Position numbers and translations under genes: made by a program. Under the pieces are notes generated by a model, which was not told the origin of the DNA, ran no database searches, and worked only from the letters and a program-made list of their open reading frames with translations. Shown here piece after piece: positions 26,295-34,640 of a DNA stretch of 64,000 nt (position 1 is the first letter of the stretch; each line of letters opens with the position of its first letter). The DNA lies in contig NZ_QICI01000029.1 in the NCBI RefSeq assembly GCF_004119445.1, positions 1 through 64,000 of the forward strand. The letters run 5' to 3'. Source of the stretch: Chryseobacterium sp. CH21. GTDB taxonomy: Bacteria; Bacteroidota; Bacteroidia; Flavobacteriales; Weeksellaceae.

Positions 26295-26621
26295 TTATTT
26301 CAATTTTTCGTTATTCTGGTGCCGGTCTTTATCACGATCAGTTTTGATTTTCATTTTTCTGTCGAAGGCATCCTGCAAATTCACTCCGGTCTGATTCGCC
26401 AGGCACAACGTTACAAAAAGCACATCCGCCAGCTCTTCACCAAGGTCTTTAGTTTTGTCACTTTCCTTTTCGCTTTGTTCACCATATCTTCTGGCAATGA
26501 TTCTTGCTACTTCACCTACTTCTTCTGTCAGCATCGCCATATTGGTCAGTTCATTAAAGTATCTTACCCCAATGGTTTTGATCCATTCATCTACCTGCTG
26601 TTGTAATTGTGTAATCTCCAT
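26295..26621 (-). CDS. MazG-like nucleotide pyrophosphohydrolase
   Basis: 108 aa, a single all-alpha NTP-PPase domain. Metal-binding acidic motifs are present: LTEEVGEVARIIARR (ExxE) and DLGEELADVLFVTLCLA (ExxxD). This size and layout match the short MazG/YpjD-type enzymes that hydrolyse (d)NTPs to monophosphates and pyrophosphate, a house-cleaning role. The start overlaps the stop of the upstream lipoprotein gene by one base (TAATG), so translation is coupled. aroA follows. The functional link with its neighbours is unclear. Confidence 0.9.
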   Translation of the reverse strand: MEITQLQQQVDEWIKTIGVRYFNELTNMAMLTEEVGEVARIIARRYGEQSEKESDKTKDLGEELADVLFVTLCLANQTGVNLQDAFDRKMKIKTDRDKDRHQNNEKLK

Positions 26622-28030
26622 TATTGATATGCTCCTAACGTTGGATTAGTCGTTCTGGATACTCCCACAATATCAGAAGGAACCGTTGCTGCTACCGCTG
26701 TGTTTCCTTTTCCAAGGGCTGGTGAACCTGGTTTTACTCTTAAATTCATTTTAGCCATGAAATAATTAACAAACTGAGGGTCGGTATTCTTAGTAGTTTG
26801 TACTACACGTGGATTGTTATCAAAAGTGAAACCAGCTCCCGTTGCACTGGTATATTTGATTAATGAATTTTGAAGTAAGAATTCAAACTGCTGTCCAGGA
26901 GTCTGTTCAAAATGCACAGCATCATCCCTGTCAGAATATATAATACTGTTTTTGATATCAAGGAGTTGTAAAGCTCCCTGTTGGGTTTGTCCTGCATCAT
27001 TCTTCCATTCATTGGCCGCAAAAATTCCTGCTCTGTCGAAAGAACTCATCGTTTTAGAATAGTTCGCAATAGTAGCATGAGTATAACTGTGCTTTCCTCC
27101 AAGGAATACACCGATACATGATAAACCACAATTGTTCATCACAAGATTATTAGCATTCACCGTAGAACCTACTGCATAGATTCCATATTCAAAGAAAGTA
27201 TGGATGAAAGAATTCGTGATGGTAGCATTGGTTTGTCTCATATCAAGACCTCTCGTTCCTCCGAAAAGTCTGGCATGATTCATATTAAGAGTAGAATTGG
27301 CTTCCATTCTGATTGAATTCCAGTTTTTAGGAATCGTATCATAATAAGGATCATTTCTATCCCCACGAAGAATAACCTGATCAGCCTGAGTTCCATTAAT
27401 ATTTAAAACAGCACCTGAAGAAACTTTCATTCCGCTGTTTTTATGGAAATAAACCTTAGTTCCGGCGTTGATGTCAAGCGTTACACTAGGATTAATGGTA
27501 AGATTTCCGTAGATGATCTTTGCTTTATTGTTATTCCATGTGGTGGAACTGGTAATTACATTTGGATTGCCGGGAGTCTGGATAAAAAATTCAGCATCCT
27601 GAACTACAGAAAATAAAGTTACATGTTGTTGCCCGCCAGGACTGGTGAAAAGTACCTTGTCTTCAGCAATGGCTTCAGGTCCGGTAGCTTGAGGAGCAAT
27701 TTCAACAAATATATAAAGACTGTCTTTCTTTCTTAAAGGCACGTTTTGAAAATCATATCCTGGTTTTCCATCCACATTGATCCTATATAAGGATGCGGCA
27801 CCCTTTTCAAGATTTACTCTTGGGATCATGACATCTTTATCTTCATTATTATATACCTTTACAACATAAGTTTCTGAACGCACCTGATGGTATACCGTAT
27901 CACAAAAGACGGTATCTCTTGAAAAGCGTAATTGCTGTGTAGGACTATCAAACGTTATGTCATCTTTATTACATGATACTGCTACAAGTAACATCCAAAA
28001 GGAAAAAGCCAGTAATAATTTGAATTTCAT
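26621..28030 (-). CDS. Right-handed beta-helix lipoprotein
   Basis: 469 aa with lipobox MLLVAVSCNKDD. Residues about 30-150 form a beta-sandwich-like domain (LRFSRDTVFCDTVYHQVRSE). Residues about 170-440 show repeating short strands of a right-handed parallel beta-helix (LTINPSVTLDINAGTKVYFH, KVSSGAVLNINGTQADQVIL, LNMNHARLFGGTRGLDMRQ, TITNSFIHTF). The end (NTDPQFVNYFMAKMNLRVKPGSPALGKG) is the common closing motif of such surface proteins. It probably sits on the outer membrane or cell surface. Some members bind polysaccharides, but no catalytic residues can be assigned here. First gene of a likely operon with the MazG-like gene and aroA. Confidence 0.8.
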   Translation of the reverse strand: MKFKLLLAFSFWMLLVAVSCNKDDITFDSPTQQLRFSRDTVFCDTVYHQVRSETYVVKVYNNEDKDVMIPRVNLEKGAASLYRINVDGKPGYDFQNVPLRKKDSLYIFVEIAPQATGPEAIAEDKVLFTSPGGQQHVTLFSVVQDAEFFIQTPGNPNVITSSTTWNNNKAKIIYGNLTINPSVTLDINAGTKVYFHKNSGMKVSSGAVLNINGTQADQVILRGDRNDPYYDTIPKNWNSIRMEANSTLNMNHARLFGGTRGLDMRQTNATITNSFIHTFFEYGIYAVGSTVNANNLVMNNCGLSCIGVFLGGKHSYTHATIANYSKTMSSFDRAGIFAANEWKNDAGQTQQGALQLLDIKNSIIYSDRDDAVHFEQTPGQQFEFLLQNSLIKYTSATGAGFTFDNNPRVVQTTKNTDPQFVNYFMAKMNLRVKPGSPALGKGNTAVAATVPSDIVGVSRTTNPTLGAYQ

Positions 28031-28111
28031 TGAAATTAAAGTTTAAGTAAGTTCCAAATTTAACGAAAATACTTTGAATTTCTTATCAATAAAAAAATAT
28101 TGAATTCAGTA

Positions 28112-28142
28112 TTTGGAATTTAGAAAAAATGTTGTATTTTTG
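28112..28142 (+). promoter_or_regulatory. Promoter of rpmE2
   Basis: TTTG at 28112-28115 and TATTTTTG at 28135-28142, 19 bases apart, exactly fit the Bacteroidota TTTG-N19-TAnnTTTG pattern. The leader to the bL31 start is about 65 bases. Confidence 0.8.
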
Positions 28143-28214
28143 CAACCTAAAATTTAGCAGAGAAATATCCATTACTATTTCGAAAGCAAACTTAATTTTT
28201 TTAAAAATAGTATT

Positions 28215-28466
28215 ATGAAAAACGGAATCCACCCAGAAAATTATAGACTTGTTGTTTTCAAAGATATGAGTAACGACGAGGTGTTTCTTTGCAAGTCTAC
28301 TGCAGAAACAAAAGACACTATCGAGTACGAAGGACAAGAGTATCCTCTAATCAAAATGGAAATCTCTTCAACTTCTCACCCTTTCTACACTGGTAAAGTA
28401 AAACTAGTTGACACTGCAGGTAGAGTTGATAAGTTCATGAACAAATACAAAAAATTCGCTAAGTAA
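28215..28466 (+). CDS. rpmE2: Ribosomal protein bL31, type B
   Basis: 83 aa. Begins [17 protein letters not shown] and contains [20 protein letters not shown], both typical of bL31. It lacks the zinc-binding Cys set of type A, so it is the zinc-independent type B. A large-subunit protein bridging the two ribosomal subunits. Monocistronic, with its own promoter and terminator. Confidence 0.97.
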   Translation: MKNGIHPENYRLVVFKDMSNDEVFLCKSTAETKDTIEYEGQEYPLIKMEISSTSHPFYTGKVKLVDTAGRVDKFMNKYKKFAK

Positions 28467-28487
28467 TTTTTGTATACCTAAAATATT

Positions 28488-28520
28488 AAAGTCTTCCAGT
28501 TTTTGGGAGACTTTTTTTAT
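28488..28520 (+). terminator. Terminator of rpmE2
   Basis: aaagtcttcc / gggagacttt hairpin followed by a run of seven T, 20 bases past the bL31 stop. Confidence 0.8.
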
Positions 28521-28569
28521 TGTAAATTTGTTAACCTTGAATTTTAAACTTTAAACCAAAAACTGAACG

Positions 28570-29730
28570 ATGCAATTAGTATTTTCAGACGCACAATATT
28601 GGGAAGATTTTCTTCCACTTACCTTTACCCGCCCGGTTGCTGCGATGCGATGCGGAATTCTTACATTTGCTGAAAGATGGCAGAAAATCCTTGAAAACAC
28701 CGAGGTTTCATACTTCACAGAAATGTATCTTCAGGATAAATTTAAAAGCCCGGAGGAAAAAGAAAGTCTCTTTTTAGTTCCAAATTTCCTTCCTACAGAA
28801 ACTGTTATTCAACAGATTAAAGATCTTAAGCTGGGGGAAGCTCTGGTTTATGAAGATGAATTGGTGGCGGCTAAAATCAATATGAAAGGTTTTTCTCTCA
28901 ATCAGATTGAAAAAATGACCGATATTAAGGAAGACTTAATTTTCTTCAAAAGGCCAAAAGATTTATTCACCTATAACCATCAAGCCATTGATTTCGATTT
29001 TGAACTGCTTACTAAAGGAAGAACTTCACAGGAGCTATCCTCCACAAACGGTTTTTTAGGAGATAAAAAAGATTTGTTTATTGAAGAAGGTGCTGAAATT
29101 GAATTTTCTACTCTGAATACTAAAACCGGTAAAATTTATATCGGTAAAAATGCTGAAGTAATGGAAGGCTGCCATCTGCGTGGGCCTATCACATTGGGAG
29201 ATCATTCTAAATTTAATCTTGGTGCTAAAATTTATGGAGCTACCACTATCGGACCTCACTGTAAAGTAGGTGGGGAAGTGAATAATATTATCATTTTCGG
29301 ATATACAAGCAAAGGACATGATGGTTTCATTGGAAATTCAGTGATTGGTGAATGGTGCAACTTTGGTGCAGATACCAATTCTTCCAATATGAAGAACAAT
29401 TATGGAAATGTAAAACTATGGAATTACAGAACAAAAGCATTTGAAGATACAGGTTTACAGTTTGCCGGCCTTATTATGGGAGATCATTCCAAAGCAGCAA
29501 TCAATACCCAGTTTAATACAGGAACGGTAGTTGGAATTGCTTCCAATATTTTCAAACCGGGTTTTCCTCCTAACCTTATAGAGAACTTTTCATGGGGTGG
29601 ACTGAAAGATGATGAAAGATTCAAACTTGACAAAGTATATGAAGTGGCAGAAAGAGCGATGGCGAGAAGAAAAGTAGCTTTAACTGAAGAAGATAAAGCG
29701 ATTCTGAAACATATTTTTGATATGTATTAA
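28570..29730 (+). CDS. GlmU-like sugar nucleotidyltransferase/acyltransferase family protein
   Basis: 386 aa. The N-terminal half (to about 160) is a degenerate nucleotidyltransferase-like domain (LVFSDAQYWEDFLPLTFTRPV, MRCGILTFAERW). The C-terminal half is a left-handed beta-helix with hexapeptide repeats (GKIYIGKNAEVMEGCHLRG, LGAKIYGATTIGPHCKVGGE, FIGNSVIGEWCNFGADTNS). This matches the Bacteroidota GlmU-like family proposed to replace or assist GlmU in UDP-GlcNAc formation. The catalytic loop of true GlmU is not evident, so the exact reaction is unsure. Cytoplasmic. Confidence 0.85.
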   Translation: MQLVFSDAQYWEDFLPLTFTRPVAAMRCGILTFAERWQKILENTEVSYFTEMYLQDKFKSPEEKESLFLVPNFLPTETVIQQIKDLKLGEALVYEDELVAAKINMKGFSLNQIEKMTDIKEDLIFFKRPKDLFTYNHQAIDFDFELLTKGRTSQELSSTNGFLGDKKDLFIEEGAEIEFSTLNTKTGKIYIGKNAEVMEGCHLRGPITLGDHSKFNLGAKIYGATTIGPHCKVGGEVNNIIIFGYTSKGHDGFIGNSVIGEWCNFGADTNSSNMKNNYGNVKLWNYRTKAFEDTGLQFAGLIMGDHSKAAINTQFNTGTVVGIASNIFKPGFPPNLIENFSWGGLKDDERFKLDKVYEVAERAMARRKVALTEEDKAILKHIFDMY

Positions 29731-29739
29731 AAATATAAA

Positions 29740-29762
29740 ATCCCCTCAGAATTTCTGAGGGG
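29740..29762. terminator. Bidirectional hairpin between convergent genes
   Basis: tcccctcaga / tctgagggg is a strong stem between the GlmU-like gene (plus) and the gene at 29768-30913 (minus). T-rich or A-rich flanks exist on both sides but are short. Confidence 0.65.
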
Positions 29763-29767
29763 TAGTT

Positions 29768-30913
29768 TTAGTAATATTCGATTTTTCTGACCCATTTATA
29801 TAAATCTTTTCCATCTATATTTTTAATAACTTCTGTCCAGTTTTTTTGCTTATCAAACTTATATTTGAAAATAATTACCGTTGGTTCTTTTTTTTTATCG
29901 CTCTCATCTAAATAAAATATTTTAGCTATATAGTTATCTTTATATTCAAATCGGATATCATGCCAAATATTATTATTGTGGTGTGCTGTTGCTCTTTCTA
30001 ATTTTTGATCTTTGGTATAAGTATAAGTGATAGTCATGGGTTTTCCATAATTACCGTCTTTTTCTTCTGTGATTATTTTACCGTTTTCAAGTATAGTATA
30101 ATAATGATACTTTCCATCTTTAATTTCAGCTCTCTGTATTAGATTTCCGGATTTATCATATTCGTATTTCATATGCTTGCTTAAAAATATTTTTTTGTTT
30201 TCATAATCAAGTTTATGATCGAAAGATTTTTCTTCAATTACCCTATATTGATTATCATAAATTTTTACACGATTTAGTTTCTTATGATAAATAGAATCTT
30301 TAACCTCAGTATAAGAACGCTCACCTACCTTTTTCCAAATATCATTTGTTATTGTAAAAATACTGTCTGTTTTTGTTAGAGTATCAAATTTAGTTATATA
30401 CAGAGGTTTGAAACTTTCAAGATTGCTTATGTATTTTTCCATAGGCTTATCCTTAGTTTTGTAGTAAGCTTCTTTAAATTTTACGGTTTTATTATTTCCA
30501 TTGTAAAAATAATGATAAGAGATTTCGGAGTATTTGTTTTTCCTTTTTTCTTCAATTAACCTATTAAGACTATCAAATGTATAATCATAATTATCAACAA
30601 TTTCTCCTGATTTGTAATACCACGTTTCTTTTGTTATATTCCGGTTTTTATCATAGTTAGTTTCATTATTTATATATCGGCAGAAATCTGTTTCAAACCA
30701 TGTCTCCCGCATTCTGCTTCTTAGGTTTTTGGGAGTCATGATTACAGCATGTCCATATTCATCATCACCCTTCATAAAGGTAAATGGGCCAGAATTATTT
30801 AGAAAAACTACGTATTCTTTTACGAATTTTGGTTTCCCTAAAACTGTATCTTTTATAACTTGAGAGTTAAAATAAGTAGATAAAAAAATTAAAATAAATA
30901 GTATTTGTTTCAT
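29768..30913 (-). CDS. Exported hypothetical protein with YD-like repeats
   Basis: 381 aa with a signal peptide (LIFLSTYFNSQ). It contains imperfect YD/Rhs-like units: YDYTFDSLNRLIEEKRK, KIYDNQYRVIEEKSFD, MKYEYDKSGNLIQRAEIKDG and ITYTYTKDQKLERATAHH. Such repeats form beta-hairpin arrays in secreted proteins, but here they are few and the protein is small, with no recognisable toxin end. Function unknown. It is the third gene in a minus-strand cluster of lineage-specific secreted proteins (29768-32864), separated from the second by a terminator. Confidence 0.65.
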   Translation of the reverse strand: MKQILFILIFLSTYFNSQVIKDTVLGKPKFVKEYVVFLNNSGPFTFMKGDDEYGHAVIMTPKNLRSRMRETWFETDFCRYINNETNYDKNRNITKETWYYKSGEIVDNYDYTFDSLNRLIEEKRKNKYSEISYHYFYNGNNKTVKFKEAYYKTKDKPMEKYISNLESFKPLYITKFDTLTKTDSIFTITNDIWKKVGERSYTEVKDSIYHKKLNRVKIYDNQYRVIEEKSFDHKLDYENKKIFLSKHMKYEYDKSGNLIQRAEIKDGKYHYYTILENGKIITEEKDGNYGKPMTITYTYTKDQKLERATAHHNNNIWHDIRFEYKDNYIAKIFYLDESDKKKEPTVIIFKYKFDKQKNWTEVIKNIDGKDLYKWVRKIEYY

Positions 30914-30923
30914 ATCATCATTT

Positions 30924-30948
30924 GAAAAAGCCTCCGAAGAGGCTTTGT
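30924..30948 (-). terminator. Terminator after the 30949-31512 gene
   Basis: aaagcctc / gaggcttt stem. On the minus strand it is followed by ttttcaaatg. It lies directly behind the stop at 30949. Confidence 0.65.
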
Positions 30949-31512
30949 TTATTGTTTTGTTAGTACAATATCTTTCGGAAAATTAATAGGAAAATCTCCA
31001 TACTGATCTACATAGGCATTATGTTGACAATTAGGATCTATAATGCTTGGAAGATATTCAAAATGTAAGGTCATTTGATTTCCTGTGAAATTTGTAATAT
31101 CCAAGGTTGCAGTTTTTCTACACATGTTTTTAGGATAGAAGTATAATCGTTTTATATTCCCGTTTTCTAAGTTTGTTCCAATACCACTAAATTCTGTTCC
31201 TTCATTTCCAAAATTAGAAATTCGATCAATCTCTATAGTGCCATTTGATGTGATAACCTTTCTTTCACCTAAAATTTGATCTCTGTAATATGAATAATTT
31301 CCATTATAAAAATACTTTACTTTTCTCAAATCTAGATATAGTGTTTTTTCATTCCATGTTCCTTTCCATAAACCGACATATTTATCCAATTCACCATCCA
31401 AGTCTTTATAATATGCTCCGTTAGGAACATCTTCTTTATAATTAAGAGGGTATATTTGTGCTTTACAGGAAATTGTAATAATTGAAAGTATGATTAAAAA
31501 TATCTGTTTCAT
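30949..31512 (-). CDS. Small exported hypothetical protein
   Basis: 187 aa from the ATG at 31512. This start gives a clean signal peptide (FLIILSIITISCKAQ), whereas an upstream ATG at 31536 would overlap the previous gene. A Cys lies at the end of the hydrophobic stretch (ITISCKAQ), so it might be a lipoprotein. The mature part has ISCKAQ, then NGAYYKDLDGELDKYVGLWKG, a motif I associate with a Chryseobacterium-specific secreted family, but I cannot give the name with certainty. Beta-rich, lipocalin-like in pattern (YVGLWKGTWNEKTLYLDLRK). Function unknown. Confidence 0.7.
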   Translation of the reverse strand: MKQIFLIILSIITISCKAQIYPLNYKEDVPNGAYYKDLDGELDKYVGLWKGTWNEKTLYLDLRKVKYFYNGNYSYYRDQILGERKVITSNGTIEIDRISNFGNEGTEFSGIGTNLENGNIKRLYFYPKNMCRKTATLDITNFTGNQMTLHFEYLPSIIDPNCQHNAYVDQYGDFPINFPKDIVLTKQ

Positions 31513-31526
31513 AATTGTTTGCTTTT

Positions 31527-32864
31527 TTAAGGACAATTTGTTTGCTTTAAAGTCCCATTAGTATTAAGACTAAGTTCTGTATTTCCACCATTTGCAGTTC
31601 TGAATAATTTAAGTCCAGACATATTCATTTTATCACCCATAAATTTCAAAAATTGTTTTTCTAATTTTTCCATATTATAGCTTACACTTCCGCTTACATT
31701 AGCAATCGTCTTTGCATTATCAAGCATTTGAATATATTTATTATCTAGATCAACTAGCTCTTGTTCTGTGTAATTTGGTAAAGGTGTGGTAGATGTTCCA
31801 TCAAAACTAAAAGAATAATTTCCATTACTTGTTACTAAAGTAAATGTAAGATTATTTAATGGTATCTTAGGCATATTCTTAGGTACTGAGTTCCAATTTT
31901 GCGCCCAAACAATCCATTGGTTAAAGAAGATGATATCCCCTGGTGAAAACATTGGGTACAATCCATCATAATGTGAATGCATTAATGTAATCGTATTTGA
32001 GAATGCTTTGAGGTCTACTTGTTGTGTTCCCGGTTTATTTTGTAGTAATTGATTTTGTAAAGTTCCATCAGAATTAGTTCCTATCCTATAGCCACTTTCA
32101 TAGCTGTCATTAGTTTTTCCTTCGAGGGAAGTTATGCTATTTTTAAATGTGATATTAGAGGTTTGCGTTTTCAATTTATCACAAGGATTTGGTGGATCAG
32201 GTGGGTTATTATTACTTCCGCCACCTATCGGATAATTATATCCACCTCCGCCACCTTCCAAGCATTCTCCGTTAGGCCCTACAACGCCCAAACACGCTTC
32301 CGCTTGTGAAAATGTACAGTTGGTGACGTGATAGGTCCCCCAATGTCCTGACCCGCTCGAAGGATCGGGATTAGATTCATTATCAGGATACCATACGGAG
32401 TAGACTTTTGTAGTACAGGTAAGCTTGCTGGCTTCATCACTCATTTTTGTATCCATTATCTTCTTTAGTTTAGAAGAAAAGAGGTTTTGAAAGAAAGAAA
32501 TATCATCATCCGAAGATGTATAAATAAAATATACTTTGTCCTGATGTCTCGGAACCTGTAATACAGATACCACTTTGCCGTTCTCTACTACAGGTACCAT
32601 TAGAAAACTCTCGTTAAACCTGTCTATAGTGGTGGCATAATTCCAATAGGGAGTACCATTACTTTTCTTGATCTCAGGCTCATTATCCTGATAGATTTTC
32701 ATTACATTTTTAATGTATTTCTCATCTTCTTTCCACAAACTCTTATTGATATACTCTTTAGAATTTGGGTTTGAGGTAATTAATGTCTCATCATGAATAC
32801 AGGAATGAAACAGGGTAAAAAGAATCATCGGCATGAACAGCCGGAAAATTAAATTTTTCTTCAT
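31527..32864 (-). CDS. Lipoprotein with a JAMM-like metallopeptidase motif
   Basis: 445 aa from ATG 32864 (another ATG lies six bases upstream). Lipobox-like MILFTLFHSCIHDE. Residues about 30-150 form an N-terminal domain, followed by a Cys-bearing Gly/Pro/Asn-rich linker (EGGGGGYNYPIGGGSNNNPP, about 205-225). The C-terminal domain has a Glu (NDSYESGYRIG, near 255) and the segment LMHSHYDGLYPMFSPGDIIFF, i.e. HxH, eight residues, then SxxD, close to the JAMM/MPN zinc motif (usually seven residues). A surface metallopeptidase is plausible but not proven. Second and third genes of the cluster lie downstream. Confidence 0.65.
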   Translation of the reverse strand: MKKNLIFRLFMPMILFTLFHSCIHDETLITSNPNSKEYINKSLWKEDEKYIKNVMKIYQDNEPEIKKSNGTPYWNYATTIDRFNESFLMVPVVENGKVVSVLQVPRHQDKVYFIYTSSDDDISFFQNLFSSKLKKIMDTKMSDEASKLTCTTKVYSVWYPDNESNPDPSSGSGHWGTYHVTNCTFSQAEACLGVVGPNGECLEGGGGGYNYPIGGGSNNNPPDPPNPCDKLKTQTSNITFKNSITSLEGKTNDSYESGYRIGTNSDGTLQNQLLQNKPGTQQVDLKAFSNTITLMHSHYDGLYPMFSPGDIIFFNQWIVWAQNWNSVPKNMPKIPLNNLTFTLVTSNGNYSFSFDGTSTTPLPNYTEQELVDLDNKYIQMLDNAKTIANVSGSVSYNMEKLEKQFLKFMGDKMNMSGLKLFRTANGGNTELSLNTNGTLKQTNCP

Positions 32865-32992
32865 AAGCATTTGTTTTTAGTGGTTAAATATATACTTTTT
32901 TTATAACTCTACAAATGTGTGAATAATAAATTGAAATAATACTGTAGAAAATTACTGGTTTCCGTACTATTTTTCTAAAAGAAAAAAATATG

Positions 32993-33000
32993 TAATTTTG
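32993..33000 (+). promoter_or_regulatory. -7 box of the XRE regulator
   Basis: TAATTTTG, matching TAnnTTTG, lies 18 bases upstream of the ATG at 33019. Confidence 0.5.
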
Positions 33001-33018
33001 GTAAAAATACATTGTGCT

Positions 33019-33369
33019 ATGACGCTAGGAGAAAAACTGAAAAAGGCGAGAATCAATAAGAACTTTACCCAGGAGTATCTTGCGGAAATATTGAATGTCT
33101 CCCAGAAAACCTATTCCAATTTTGAGAATGATAAAAGTAAACCCGCTTTTTCTCAGGTCGAGGATATTGCAAAAGTCTTAGAGGTAAGCGTTCTTGATTT
33201 TTTAAGCGGAGATGGATTATCTTTTAATTATGATAATGTTCATGGAGGAAATAATGGCTTTATTTATCAAAATCAGCTTCCTGAAAAGTTAATAGAACAA
33301 TATGAACAAAGGCTTAAAGACAAGGATGCGGAGATCGCATTTCTCAAGCAGCTCCTCGGTAAAAAATAA
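33019..33369 (+). CDS. XRE-family helix-turn-helix regulator
   Basis: 116 aa from the ATG at 33019; a longer TTG-initiated frame would start inside the promoter and is unlikely. Residues 1-62 are a Cro/CI-type HTH: MTLGEKLKKARINKNFTQ, YLAEILNVSQKTYSNFENDKS and EDIAKVLEVSVLDFL. The tail (EKLIEQYEQRLKDKDAEIAFLKQLLG) is a short coiled coil suited to dimerisation. Single gene with promoter and terminator, divergent from the JAMM-like lipoprotein gene. It may control that cluster; this is inference. Confidence 0.85.
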   Translation: MTLGEKLKKARINKNFTQEYLAEILNVSQKTYSNFENDKSKPAFSQVEDIAKVLEVSVLDFLSGDGLSFNYDNVHGGNNGFIYQNQLPEKLIEQYEQRLKDKDAEIAFLKQLLGKK

Positions 33370-33399
33370 AAACTTCAAAAAAATTGAAGTTTTTTTTAT
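33370..33399 (+). terminator. Terminator of the XRE gene
   Basis: aacttcaa / ttgaagtt with an A loop, then eight T. It lies immediately behind the stop at 33369. Confidence 0.8.
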
Positions 33400-33454
33400 T
33401 TTTGATGTAATAGATCTGTAACGGCAATTGTCTTACCTATAAGAAACAAAACTC

Positions 33455-33964
33455 ATGACCCAAGAAACTTTCAAGAATACGGTGTTTATTCTCAAAGACG
33501 AGATGTATCGTTTTGCGAAGCGGTTTGTCATGAGCAGTGATGAAGCAGAAGATGTGGTACAGGATCTCATGATGAAGTTTTGGCAGAAGAGGGATGAGCT
33601 GGGGCAATTCGGGAATTTTAAATCCTATGCGCTGAAGTCTGTCCGGAACGAATGCCTGAACAGGTTGAAGCATCACGATGTAAAGATCGGTTTTGCGGAT
33701 ATGCAGCTTCATCGCTCGGAGCTTTACAGTATGGAAGTTGATAACCTTAAGGAACATATTGTAGGATTTATCAATCAGCTCCCCGAAAAACAAAAGATGG
33801 TCATCCACTTGAAAGATGTAGAAGAATACGAAGTTTCCGAAATTTCTGAAATGCTGGAAATGGAAGAAAATGCAGTCAGGGTAAACCTGATGCGTGCGAG
33901 ACAAAAAATAAAAGAACAAATCTCACAACTGATGAGCTATGAAAAAAGATCAATTACAAGATAA
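33455..33964 (+). CDS. ECF RNA polymerase sigma factor
   Basis: 169 aa. Region 2 shows DEMYRFAKRFVMSSDEAEDVVQDLMMKFWQ (core binding and -10 recognition). Region 4 shows LPEKQKMVIHLKDVEEYEVSEIS with EMEENAVRVNLMRARQKIKE (-35-type recognition HTH). Its last 26 bases overlap the next gene, which encodes a single-span membrane protein in the position of an anti-sigma factor. It probably drives the envelope genes that follow; the target promoters are not identified. Confidence 0.93.
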   Translation: MTQETFKNTVFILKDEMYRFAKRFVMSSDEAEDVVQDLMMKFWQKRDELGQFGNFKSYALKSVRNECLNRLKHHDVKIGFADMQLHRSELYSMEVDNLKEHIVGFINQLPEKQKMVIHLKDVEEYEVSEISEMLEMEENAVRVNLMRARQKIKEQISQLMSYEKRSITR

Positions 33965-34624
33965 ATACAACGAAATCTTCCGGGATATCAAGGAAGAAAA
34001 AATGGACTGGAGTTTTGAAGACTTTCTTCAGACTGCAGAAGGTGCGGAACCTGAACAGAATACTGCACCTGTTATTCCGTTGGGAGAAAAGAAAAAGCCC
34101 TCCTTTCCTAAATGGTTCTGGATGGCCGCCAGTGTAATGCTTATTTTTAGTATAGGATTGTTTTTTAATTATAATAATTCCGATACAACAGATGTGCAGA
34201 ACCAAGAAAAGCTGGTAAAAGACGAGATTTTAAAACAGAAGTCAGGATTTATGGAAGAAAACAATGATCATCAGGAGCAAGTAGCCGTAAATCATACTGA
34301 TTCTATTTCCGGAGTGAAAAAGACTCTGTTTCCAGGAAACCAGGTGGCAGAAAAAGATGTAATGGACGAAATTCTGCCTAAAAGAGGAAGACTGAAAAAG
34401 AAAGAAAACCCAGATATGTGGATAATTCTTCCTTCCCGAATAAAAATTTAAATGATTCTGCAACAGCATACAATGACTCTTATGTGATTGTAAACGGAAA
34501 AAGAATCAGTAGTGAAAAAGAAGCCCTGGATGTTACCAGATATTCCTTTATGAAATTAGGAAGTGAGTTTAAAAAAACAGTAGCATCTTCTCAAAAAAAT
34601 GAAAATCTTGACAGCGAATACTAA
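33939..34624 (+). CDS. Putative anti-sigma-type single-span membrane protein, frame broken near 34405
   Basis: Overlaps the ECF sigma gene by 26 bases. The N-terminal cytoplasmic part (about 1-60) is acidic and carries MDWSFEDFLQTAEGAE. One transmembrane segment follows (WFWMAASVMLIFSIGLFF, about 66-83), then a periplasmic tail. The frame ends at 34451. Adding one base to the A4 run at 34405-34408 continues it into KPRYVDNSSFPNKNLNDSA and on to the stop at 34624, for about 228 aa. I see no clear zinc-binding anti-sigma HxxxCxxC motif, so the anti-sigma role rests on position and topology. Confidence 0.7.
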
Positions 34625-34640
34625 AAATCAGAACAGTCCC

